Below are positions 15,239 to 21,665 of a stretch of DNA of 21,665 bases, one piece after another; within the stretch, counting starts at the first letter, position 1, and each line of letters begins with the position of its first letter. Source of the DNA: Phycisphaerae bacterium (GTDB lineage Bacteria; Planctomycetota; Phycisphaerae; UBA1845; Fen-1342); assembly GCA_020058145.1 (NCBI GenBank), contig JAGVEP010000139.1:1-21665 (forward strand), read 5' to 3'. The position numbers were made by a program, and so were the translations under genes. Below the pieces are notes generated by a model, which saw nothing but the letters and a program-made list of their open reading frames with translations, did not search any database and was not told where the DNA came from.

Positions 15239-18200
15239 GTGCGGTCTGGCAGTCGTCTCATCCGGTGGCCTACTTTGAGTGCGTGCGCGTCTGGGTCCCG
15301 TGACCAGGGGCGCACCTCGCCGGGCCGCCATCGAAAGCTTGGGGCGCTGCTGGCGCTGCTGCTCGTAACCGCCGGGGCGAGCGCACAATACGACTTTAAC
15401 GACGAGCCGCTGCTGCCGTCCGCGGTCAGCGATCAGAACATTGAGTTGCGCGGCCGGTGGGTGCGCGAGTGGACGGACGAGCGCGGGCTCGTGCTGCTGT
15501 TCAATGGGGGCTTCCGGCTGGACATGGGCCAGCGGCGGATGTCGGCCGCGAACGCCGTGGTGTGGGTTGAGTGGGGAATTAGCACCGAGAAGAAACCGCG
15601 GAAGTTCTACGCCCTCACGGTCTATTTGTCGGAGGACGCGCAGGTTCACGAGGCGGCGGGCACGATGACCGAGGACAGCGTGCTGCTCGTCCGTGGGCTG
15701 CGGACGGCCGGCCAGGTGATTCGCTATCAGGACGCACACGCGCTGGACGACCTGACGGAATCGCCGCTGTACCAGGCGGCCTTACGGGACCGTTTGATGT
15801 TCGAGAGCGACGAGGAGGGTGCGGAACCCAGCGGAGCGGAAGTGGTGCGGCCGGCGGAAATCGGCGCCGAGGCTCAGCGTCCGCCGCGCGTGATTCGTTA
15901 TCGACTCGCGAACATCGAGCCGGCCCGCACGCCGGACGACCAGCCGGTGTTCGTCGCGACGGGCGGGGTGTATTTCTCGCAGGCCGGTGGTCCGGAAGCG
16001 GCGGTGCTGGAAATTCGCGCCGACAACGCGGTGGTCTTTCCGGCTCAGGATGCCGCCGGGGCGCTATTCGGCGGGGAAACGGAAGGTGAGACTCCGGTTG
16101 AGCCGCCCGCGCGTCCGGCGCCGGCGCTAGAGAAACGTGAACCCGGCGTGGGGCCGCGGTCGGATGCCGAGGCGGTTTTTGGCGCGGGCGGCGAAGCCAA
16201 GCCGGCGCGGATTCGGGCCGTGTACCTCGAAGGCGACGTGGTCTTGTCGCTGGGCAACCGGTTTGTGCGGGCACAACGGCTGTTTTACGATTTCGAGCGT
16301 GACCGGGCGTTGATCCTCGACGCGGTTTTCCGAGCCGATGTGCCGCAGCGCGAGATTCCGCTCTACGTGCGGGCCGCCGAAATCCGGCAGCTTTCGGCGC
16401 GGGAGTTTGCGGCGGATCATGCGGTCGTCACGACGAGCGAGTTTTATACGCCGAGCTATCATGTCGGTGCGGAACGGGTTTACGTCCGCGACATGACACG
16501 ACGGGACACGGAAGGGCGGGCGGCCGGTCCGATCAGCGGCGAATACGAGATGAGGAACACGACCCTCAACGTCGAGGGCGTGCCGGTGCTGTGGTGGCCG
16601 TACAGCCGGGGCCGGTTGGAGAGCAGCGAGACACTGCTGAAGAGTCTCAGCACCGGCTACAGCGGGCGCCGCGGCTACGAGATGGAGTCGCGCTGGAACC
16701 TGCTCAATCTGCTCGGCGTGACGCCGCCGGAGGGCGTCGACGCAACGCTGCGGCTGGACTACTTCTCGAAGCGTGGGCCGGCGGTGGGCGTTGATGTCGA
16801 TTACGAGCAGCCGACTTACTACGGCTTGCTGCGCAGCTACTTCGTCTACGACAACGGGACCGACAAGCTCGGGCCGGCCCGCCGCGACCAGGAGGAGCCG
16901 CCCTCGCCGACCCGTGGGCGGGCGCTGTGGCGGCATCGGCACTATCTGCCGTATGACTGGGAGGCAACGATCGAGGTCGCCTACATCAGCGATGAGAATT
17001 TTCTCGAAGAATGGGAGAAGAGCGAGTGGTTTGAGGGCAAGGAGCAGGAGACCGCACTCTACCTGAAGCATGCCAAGGGGACTGAGGCGCTCACGTTCCT
17101 CGCGAATTGGCGGCCGCTCGATTTTCTCACGCAGACCGAGCACCTGCCGGAGGCGACGTACCGCCGGATTGGCGACACTTGGTTTGACCCGGTGATTCTG
17201 TATCACGAGTCGCGTTACGGACTGGTGCGGTACTTGCCGGATGACCGGCGGCCACTCGACCTGTTCCATCGCAACGACAAGGCCAGCGATTTCACGAACC
17301 GCGGGGACATTCGCGAAGAGGCCGAGCTGCCGCTCAAGCTGGGGGCGTTCAACCTCGTGCCGTTTGTCTCGATTCGCGGCACGTACTGGGACGGTCAACC
17401 GCGCGACGCTGGAGCGCTGTGGCGCGGCCTGGGCACCTACGGCGTGCGCGGCTCGACGAGCTTCAGCCGCACGTATGATGACATCAAGTCTGAGATTCTC
17501 GACATCAATCGCATCCGGCACATCATCAAGCCGGACTTCGCGGCGTGGATTGCGCACAGCAACGTGCGGAGCGAATATCTGACGCCGTTCGACTATGGCA
17601 TCGAATCGATCGACGGGTTCTACGGCATGACGATGGGAGTGCGGCAGGCGTGGCAGACGAAACGCGGCGCCGAGGGCCGGCAGCGGACGGTCGATCTCGT
17701 CACGCTGAACCTGGAAATGGGCCTGTTCGGCAACACGCAGGGGCGGCCGGAAGAGACGAACGGCTACGCCGATCCGCTGCGGCCGGAGAACAGCCGGACG
17801 CGGAATTATGTCGCCGGCGACTTCTCGTACCGGCTGAGCGACACGACCAGCTTCCTGTACGACTTCAACTACGACCTGAATGACGACCGGATGGACCGCC
17901 AGGCGTTCGCGTTGGCGGTTGAGCGCGATCCGCGGCTGTCGTACGTGATCGGCACGCGTTACGCGGGCGACGTGGATCTCAATTTCGTCGGCGGCGGGTG
18001 GAACTACAAGCTGAACGAGAAGCACATCACGGCGTTCCGCGGCTGGTGGGACGTGGAAACGGGGCAGGTCGGCGAGGTGACGTTCTCGTACATTCGGAAG
18101 CTGCCGCGCTGGTACGCGGGGATCAATCTGGGGTACAGCAACCTGGGCGATTCATTCAGCATCTCGCTGTCGCTGTGGCCCGAGGGCATCCCAGAGTGGA

Positions 18201-18256
18201 CGATCGGGTCAAAACGGTTCACATCGCTGGGGCAGGGGACGGGGATTCGGCCGTAG
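15239..18256 (+). CDS. LptD-like outer-membrane assembly protein
   Basis: A protein of about 1000 residues resembling LptD/OstA, the outer-membrane barrel that inserts lipopolysaccharide. A signal peptide (RKLGALLALLLVTAGASAQ) ends at about residue 50. The periplasmic OstA-type part includes RIRAVYLEGDVVLSLGNRFV (near 324). The bridge to the barrel has NTTLNVEGVPVLWWPYSRGR (near 440), matching the conserved VPVLYLPYF-type segment of LptD. After that come many alternating aromatic strands up to a C-terminal LGYSNLGDSFSISLSLWPEG. An extra acidic, Pro-rich linker is at about 275-320. The start is uncertain: ATG 15194 overlaps the predicted -10 box, and GTG 15203, GTG 15239 and TTG 15275 are alternatives; I use 15239. 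Other lpt genes are not in the window, so whether it transports lipopolysaccharide here is inference. Confidence 0.8.
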   Translation: MRSGSRLIRWPTLSACASGSRDQGRTSPGRHRKLGALLALLLVTAGASAQYDFNDEPLLPSAVSDQNIELRGRWVREWTDERGLVLLFNGGFRLDMGQRRMSAANAVVWVEWGISTEKKPRKFYALTVYLSEDAQVHEAAGTMTEDSVLLVRGLRTAGQVIRYQDAHALDDLTESPLYQAALRDRLMFESDEEGAEPSGAEVVRPAEIGAEAQRPPRVIRYRLANIEPARTPDDQPVFVATGGVYFSQAGGPEAAVLEIRADNAVVFPAQDAAGALFGGETEGETPVEPPARPAPALEKREPGVGPRSDAEAVFGAGGEAKPARIRAVYLEGDVVLSLGNRFVRAQRLFYDFERDRALILDAVFRADVPQREIPLYVRAAEIRQLSAREFAADHAVVTTSEFYTPSYHVGAERVYVRDMTRRDTEGRAAGPISGEYEMRNTTLNVEGVPVLWWPYSRGRLESSETLLKSLSTGYSGRRGYEMESRWNLLNLLGVTPPEGVDATLRLDYFSKRGPAVGVDVDYEQPTYYGLLRSYFVYDNGTDKLGPARRDQEEPPSPTRGRALWRHRHYLPYDWEATIEVAYISDENFLEEWEKSEWFEGKEQETALYLKHAKGTEALTFLANWRPLDFLTQTEHLPEATYRRIGDTWFDPVILYHESRYGLVRYLPDDRRPLDLFHRNDKASDFTNRGDIREEAELPLKLGAFNLVPFVSIRGTYWDGQPRDAGALWRGLGTYGVRGSTSFSRTYDDIKSEILDINRIRHIIKPDFAAWIAHSNVRSEYLTPFDYGIESIDGFYGMTMGVRQAWQTKRGAEGRQRTVDLVTLNLEMGLFGNTQGRPEETNGYADPLRPENSRTRNYVAGDFSYRLSDTTSFLYDFNYDLNDDRMDRQAFALAVERDPRLSYVIGTRYAGDVDLNFVGGGWNYKLNEKHITAFRGWWDVETGQVGEVTFSYIRKLPRWYAGINLGYSNLGDSFSISLSLWPEGIPEWTIGSKRFTSLGQGTGIRP

Positions 18257-18261
18257 AGCCG

Positions 18262-18306
18262 GTCATCGCTCGGGGGTCCAGCACCGCACGCAGTTTCGCC
18301 TTTTCC
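18262..18306 (-). pseudogene. Relict 3' end of a fumC gene (second copy)
   Basis: This stretch matches the end of the intact fumC (20109-20153) at 40 of 45 positions in the same orientation. On the minus strand it reads EKAKLRAVLDPRAMT, against DEAKLRAVLDPRAMT in intact fumC. Three of the five base differences are synonymous third positions, and the other two change Asp-Glu to Glu-Lys at the edge. It begins 2 bases past the stop of the dual-OB-like gene and ends 5 bases from the lptD stop. No other part of fumC is found next to it. See the first finding. Confidence 0.85.
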
Positions 18307-18308
18307 GG

Positions 18309-18983
18309 CTACGCAAGCTCAAGCACTGCTGCGACGAGCTTGTAGCAGTAGTCTCCCAGAGGCTCACCCAGGCTGACTGTGAGTAGCAACCGGTGGGATT
18401 TCCGCGCACCAACCGCCGCGCCGGAGTGATTCCCGAATTCGAGGCCGGCAAGACGGATTTCCCAGTTGGGGTCGGTGACCACCAGGTTATAGCGAATCGA
18501 GCGGTGCACGAAACATGCGCGTGCTTGTCGGCGCCCGGAGTACGACCGGGTGATCTGCCAAGACAGCTCCTGTGGCCTGACCAGCGCCAACGATGCCACC
18601 GCGGGTTGCGCGCAGAGGAGTGCATGGGCCACGCGGTCGACCTGGTTCCCAAGCAGTTCCGGCTCCGTAAGCACGTGTTGCTCCAACTCAGCCAGGGACC
18701 GCTTGGGCGCCGGGCGAGCGAGCAATTCCCAAGGACGCTTGCCGAGCAGCCAGTTCTCGGGTTGGTGTGGTTCCGGGCGCCGACGGAGGACGGGGACCCG
18801 CACGAGATCCAGGGGCGCAGGGGCAGAACCGTCCTGCAAGCGGTAGTCAGTCCAGAATAGCGTGCCATCCGGCGAGTCGCTGACCGGCCGGACCCATTCG
18901 CCAGTGTCGGCACGGAGCCCGGCAACGCACCGGCCGCCGTGCTTACGTGAGTTCGCCAAGCAGATCATGTCCACTTGTGCCAT
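18309..18983 (-). CDS. Protein resembling the dual-OB (DuOB) domain family
   Basis: A 224-residue cytoplasmic protein, the last of three tightly packed genes. It starts with MAQVDMICLANSRKHGGRCV, followed by GEWVRPVSD and LDLVRVPVL. The middle is EPHQPENWLL and WELLARP, and the end is YNLVVTDPNWE and LLTVSLGEP. I recognise this pattern as that of dual OB-fold proteins often seen beside DUF488 genes; this is from memory, and no function is established to my knowledge. OB folds commonly bind nucleic acid or small ligands. The ATG at 18983 follows GAGGGG, which overlaps the stop of the preceding DUF488 gene (9-base gap). No catalytic motif is evident. Its stop lies 2 bases from the relict fumC tail. 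Confidence 0.65.
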   Translation of the reverse strand: MAQVDMICLANSRKHGGRCVAGLRADTGEWVRPVSDSPDGTLFWTDYRLQDGSAPAPLDLVRVPVLRRRPEPHQPENWLLGKRPWELLARPAPKRSLAELEQHVLTEPELLGNQVDRVAHALLCAQPAVASLALVRPQELSWQITRSYSGRRQARACFVHRSIRYNLVVTDPNWEIRLAGLEFGNHSGAAVGARKSHRLLLTVSLGEPLGDYCYKLVAAVLELA

Positions 18984-18992
18984 CGTGGCCCC

Positions 18993-19430
18993 TCATAGAT
19001 GAGTGATTTGAGTATCGCCCCACTGCTGACACAGATATTCGGCCACCAGCCTGCGGTGACAACGATCAGGTTTCGGCTCGCTGCACAGTAGAACCGTGCG
19101 CGGGGCAAACAAGGCCGGCTCGAGCTTTCGCGCTACGTTGCGCGTTTCCATCAGCAGCAGAAAACGCTGCTCGTAGTCCGCCCACGTGATTTCCCGCTGC
19201 TTGTAGGCCGACAGTAGTTCTTCCGTTGGTGCCAAAGACGGTTCATGTACGTAGTCGGCGGCACACAGCTCGTGCAGAAAATACCGCAGGTCGTCGCGTT
19301 TCGTGAACCCCGCTAGCTGCGAGGAGTTGTTGAGGCGAATGTCGACGAGCCGTTGAATGTGCGCCGCTCTCAAGGCTCCGAAGAACTGACTCGCAGACTT
19401 CTTGGTGAAACCGATTGTGTAGATTTCCAC
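18993..19430 (-). CDS. DUF488 family protein (second of two)
   Basis: A 145-residue protein. DUF488 features are IYTIGFTKKSASQFFGAL at the start, LVDIRLNNSSQLAGF, and the C-terminal LLCSEPKPDRCHRRLVAEYL with Cys116, Cys124, His125 and Arg126. The start is the GTG at 19430: homology begins at once with Val-Glu-Ile-Tyr, and GGAG lies eight bases upstream. The frame stays open to 19610 but that part is antisense-like. The gene begins inside the upstream DUF488 gene, overlapping it by 61 bases in another frame. DUF488 function is unknown; the paired Cys and CHR motif look like a metal or catalytic site, which is inference. Codon use is less GC-rich at third positions than in fumC (hand count of about 50 codons: near 73% against 89%). 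Confidence 0.82.
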   Translation of the reverse strand: MEIYTIGFTKKSASQFFGALRAAHIQRLVDIRLNNSSQLAGFTKRDDLRYFLHELCAADYVHEPSLAPTEELLSAYKQREITWADYEQRFLLLMETRNVARKLEPALFAPRTVLLCSEPKPDRCHRRLVAEYLCQQWGDTQITHL

Positions 19431-19954
19431 GTGTTCGGCTCCGCATCTTCGAATAGCCCCAGTTGCCGAGCGCCATGGCGCGCCTCGAGATCGTCGCTGG
19501 TCGTTAGCGTGCCATCGCCGCGGATGTGCACGACGGCAATTCCGCGTGCCTGCAGCACCCGGCTGATCAGAAGATGTCGGTGACATTCTCGGGGATCTTC
19601 CTCGCTGCACATGAGGGCCGCACGGCTTCGGCCCACAAGCCGTTCCAGGCGCGAAACACCATCCCTAAACGCCGGAGAATCGGCGACCCGGTCGTAGAGG
19701 ACATACCCATCAGAGTCGTAGTACCTCTCGTCCGCGGGGCGGCCGCCCAGTTCGTGCCCCAGATACACGTACCGAATGCCGCAGGCCCGAAGTGACAACT
19801 CCAACGCCAAGCGATCAAACTGGGGGCAATACCGTGAGGCCGGCTGCGAACGCACGTCGACCAATACCTCAATTGCGTGCCCCTGGAGCAGGTTTGAAAA
19901 CTCCTCCGCTGGGTGATTCGAGTGTCCGATCGTGTAGGCGGTCAGCGTCGGCAT
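19370..19954 (-). CDS. DUF488 family protein (first of two)
   Basis: A 194-residue protein that opens the three-gene cassette. Family features are AYTIGHSNHPAEEFSNLL (6-23), VLVDVRSQPASRYCPQFD (30-47), YLGHELGGRP, VLYDRVADSPAF, and MCSEEDPRECHRHLL with Cys116, Cys124, His125 and Arg126, at the same numbers as in the second copy. The two are only distantly alike elsewhere, so this is not a recent duplication. Near the C-terminus QLGLF (164-168) resembles the pentapeptide by which proteins dock on the DNA sliding clamp. The last 20 residues are encoded in the overlap with the second copy. The start is the ATG at 19954, at the onset of homology; the ribosome-binding site is weak. A promoter lies 27 bases upstream. 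Confidence 0.85.
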   Translation of the reverse strand: MPTLTAYTIGHSNHPAEEFSNLLQGHAIEVLVDVRSQPASRYCPQFDRLALELSLRACGIRYVYLGHELGGRPADERYYDSDGYVLYDRVADSPAFRDGVSRLERLVGRSRAALMCSEEDPRECHRHLLISRVLQARGIAVVHIRGDGTLTTSDDLEARHGARQLGLFEDAEPNTWKSTQSVSPRSLRVSSSEP

Positions 19955-19980
19955 AGTTACAGGGACACCTGACATCCCCC

Positions 19981-20009
19981 ATACTATCGTCGTACCGCCG
20001 GCATCTCAA
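19981..20009 (-). promoter_or_regulatory. Predicted sigma70-type promoter of the DUF488 cassette
   Basis: On the minus strand there is -35 TTGAGA (20004-20009), a 17-bp spacer and -10 TAGTAT (19981-19986). The expected leader before the ATG at 19954 is about 20 nt. It lets the cassette be expressed independently of fumC. Confidence 0.65.
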
Positions 20010-20086
20010 GCCGCTCGTGCGCTTGCGACGTGTGGGCGGCTCCTGCAGGCTCGAAACAACTCCAGGCGGATCGTGCCGCCGCCCAG

Positions 20087-21514
20087 TCACTTTTCGCCGC
20101 TCGCCTCCGTCATCGCGCGCGGGTCCAGCACCGCGCGCAGTTTCGCCTCGTCCAGGACTTTCTTCTCGAGCGCGACCTGGCGGACCGTTTTGCCCGTCGC
20201 GGCGGCCTCTTTCGCAATCGCCGCCGCCGCGTCGTAGCCGATAATCGGGGCCAGGCTCGTACACATCGCCAGCGATTGCTCGATCAGCTCTTCGCAGCGC
20301 TCGCGGTTCGCTTCCAGCCCCGTGATGCACTTCTCCACGAACACATGGCACACGTTGGTGAGCAGCCGGATCGATTCGAGCAGATTGTGGGTCATCACCG
20401 GCATGCCGGTGTGCAGGTCGAAGTTGCCGAGCAGGGCGGCGGCGTAGGTGACGGCCTGATCGTTGCCGATCACCTGGGCGCAGACCTGCAAAACCGACTC
20501 GCAGATCACCGGGTTCACTTTTCCGGGCATGATCGAGCTGCCGGGCTGCGTCGCGGGCAGTTGCAGCTCGCCCAGGCCACAGCGCGGGCCGCTGCCGAGC
20601 CAGCGGATGTCGTTGGCGATCTTGGTGAGACTGACGGCGATCGTCCGGAGCACGCCGGCGGCCTCGACGATCGCGTCCTTGGCGGCCTGGGCCTCGAAGT
20701 GGTTGGCCGCCTCGTGGAACTGCTCGCGCGTTTCATGGCTCAGAATCTCGCAGACCAGCTTGGCAAACCGCGGATGCGTGTTGATGCCGGTGCCGACCGC
20801 GGTGCCGCCGATCGGCAACTCACGCAGGGCGATAATCTTCGCCAGAATCCGCCGATCGGCATGGGCAATCTGGCTCGCGTAGCCGCCGAATTCCTGGCCG
20901 AGGCGGATCGGGGTGGCGTCCATCAGGTGCGTGCGGCCGATCTTGATGATGTCGTCGAACTGGGTGGCCTTGGCCTTGAGCGCCTTGTGGAGCTTGTGCA
21001 GGGCCGGCATCAGGTCGCCGTGCAGGGCTTCGGTGATCGCGATGTGCATGGCGGTGGGGATCACGTCGTTGGACGACTGGCCCAGGTTGACGTGGTCGTT
21101 GGGGTGGACGCGCGGCGTGGGAACCCCCTCCGTGCCTCCGTGCCTCCGTGCCTCCGTGCCTTCCAGCATCATCGCCCGGTTGGCGATGACCTCGTTCGCA
21201 TTCATGTTGGTGGAGGTGCCCGAGCCGGTCTGGAAGATGTCCAGGACGAAGTGGTCGTCGAGCTTGCCGTCGATGACCTCGCGGGCCGCCTGTTGAAGCA
21301 GCGCCCCGAGGTGCGGATCGAGCTGGCCCAGGCGCTTGTTGGCCTCGGCGGCGGCGTGCTTGATGAGGCCGAGCGCGCGGATGAACCGCCGCCCAAAGCG
21401 GTAGCCGCTGATCGGGAAGTTGAGCACCGCCCGCTGGGTCGAAGCGCCCCACAGGGCGTGGTAGGGGACCTGCATCTCACCCATGGAATCCTGTTCGCTG
21501 CGCGTTTCCGGCAT
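20087..21514 (-). CDS. fumC: Class II fumarate hydratase with an 8-bp repeat insertion
   Basis: A 475-residue enzyme of the citric acid cycle that interconverts fumarate and malate. Family motifs are TGSGTSTNMNANEV (96-109), HPNDHVN (137-143), GRTHLMDATPIRLGQE, GGTAVGTGINTHP, and the signature GSSIMPGKVNP. Between Asn-Arg-Ala and the HPND motif, E. coli FumC has 13 residues; here there are 22. The extra part is LEGTEARRHGGTEG, encoded by four CCTCCGTG units. The rest of the protein is intact, so activity is likely. The start is the ATG at 21514, with AAGGAA upstream and the usual fumarase beginning (SEQDSMGEMQVP). The C-terminus ends RAMTEASGEK, and this 3' end has a second copy at 18262-18306. 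Confidence 0.93.
   Translation of the reverse strand: MPETRSEQDSMGEMQVPYHALWGASTQRAVLNFPISGYRFGRRFIRALGLIKHAAAEANKRLGQLDPHLGALLQQAAREVIDGKLDDHFVLDIFQTGSGTSTNMNANEVIANRAMMLEGTEARRHGGTEGVPTPRVHPNDHVNLGQSSNDVIPTAMHIAITEALHGDLMPALHKLHKALKAKATQFDDIIKIGRTHLMDATPIRLGQEFGGYASQIAHADRRILAKIIALRELPIGGTAVGTGINTHPRFAKLVCEILSHETREQFHEAANHFEAQAAKDAIVEAAGVLRTIAVSLTKIANDIRWLGSGPRCGLGELQLPATQPGSSIMPGKVNPVICESVLQVCAQVIGNDQAVTYAAALLGNFDLHTGMPVMTHNLLESIRLLTNVCHVFVEKCITGLEANRERCEELIEQSLAMCTSLAPIIGYDAAAAIAKEAAATGKTVRQVALEKKVLDEAKLRAVLDPRAMTEASGEK
20109..20153. repeat. 45-bp direct repeat in the 3' end of fumC (partner of 18262-18306)
   Basis: This 45-base stretch of fumC, coding for its residues near LDEAKLRAVLDPRAMT, matches 18262-18306 in direct orientation at 40 of 45 bases. 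The similarity stops sharply at both ends. The two copies flank the DUF488/DUF488/dual-OB cassette like the ends of an integrated element. Confidence 0.85.
21127..21158. repeat. CCTCCGTG 8-bp tandem repeat inside fumC
   Basis: Four perfect head-to-tail CCTCCGTG units, followed by a partial CCTTC. They encode residues about 119-130 of fumarase (GTEARRHGGTEG on the minus strand). The unit is the same as in the batA-batB array at 945-976. Confidence 0.92.
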
Positions 21515-21548
21515 GGTTGTTCCTTGTTGAATCGTCGGCCGACTGGGG

Positions 21549-21554
21549 AGTGTA
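21549..21554 (-). promoter_or_regulatory. Predicted -10 box of fumC
   Basis: TACACT on the minus strand in the context CCCGCTACACTCC, 34 bases before the ATG at 21514. The -35 region is GC-rich with no clear hexamer. Confidence 0.35.
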
Positions 21555-21665
21555 GCGGGCCGGGACGGCCGGGACGAGGGGGCAGCGGTGCCACGGAGCT
21601 CTCCCGGGTGCGTGGCACTTCCGGCGGGGCGGTCCATCCGAGCCCCGAGCGCGAGCGAGCGGGAA

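Noticed and set aside
16127..18025. Long minus-strand open frame (about 630 codons) opposite the lptD-like gene
   Set aside because: It lies wholly antisense to a clear gene, is rich in Arg, Val and Ala with no domain, and is explained by the high GC content.
18257..20086. Integrase, recombinase or transposase gene expected if the fumC-flanked cassette were a complete mobile element
   Set aside because: All space is taken up by the three cassette genes, their promoter and the relict tail, and none of the gene products resembles a recombinase.

Overview
The window looks like chromosomal DNA of a GC-rich planctomycete (Planctomycetota, perhaps the Phycisphaerae side). The evidence is the combination of two short PEP-CTERM secreted proteins, a small protein with dockerin-type repeats, a secreted tail-fibre-like protein with a start seen in planctomycete surface proteins, an LptD-like outer-membrane protein and a Bat (VWA) locus. 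I saw no rRNA, tRNA, CRISPR array, transposase or integrase. The species cannot be named from the sequence.

Layout: 1-2996 (+) holds the 3' part of batA and a batB-batC fusion, predicted envelope VWA/TPR proteins. 3228-3932 (-) is a PEP-CTERM protein with its own promoter and terminator. 4527-7940 (-) holds a KimA-type potassium transporter and bifunctional ribBA. clpS (+) and an exported MsrB-MsrA fusion (-) converge at about 8400. About 800 bases follow with a long palindromic repeat, a strong sigma70-type promoter and a ~300-nt structured leader. They lead into a two-gene surface operon (10309-12579, +) that ends in a clear terminator. A second PEP-CTERM gene (-), a methyltransferase overlapping a small exported protein (-) and a large lptD-like gene (+) come next.

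The most unusual part is 18257-20153. Three tightly packed genes (two DUF488 proteins and a protein resembling the dual-OB family) sit downstream of fumarase fumC under their own promoter. They are flanked by a 45-bp direct repeat. One copy is the 3' end of intact fumC. The other is a relict fumC tail lying between the cassette and the end of lptD. The two copies differ mostly at synonymous positions. The cassette therefore seems to have entered a once convergent lptD/fumC junction, bringing or receiving a related fumC end. The cassette is my best candidate for an undescribed system.

A second theme is an 8-bp repeat family (CCTYCGTG). It occurs between batA and batB, at the stop codon of the methyltransferase gene, and in frame inside fumC, where it adds about 8 residues to a loop next to the conserved HPND motif. 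Because 8 is not a multiple of 3, a gain or loss of one unit would break fumC.

Functions are assigned from motifs recognised by eye. Promoters were found by hexamer matching and are predictions.
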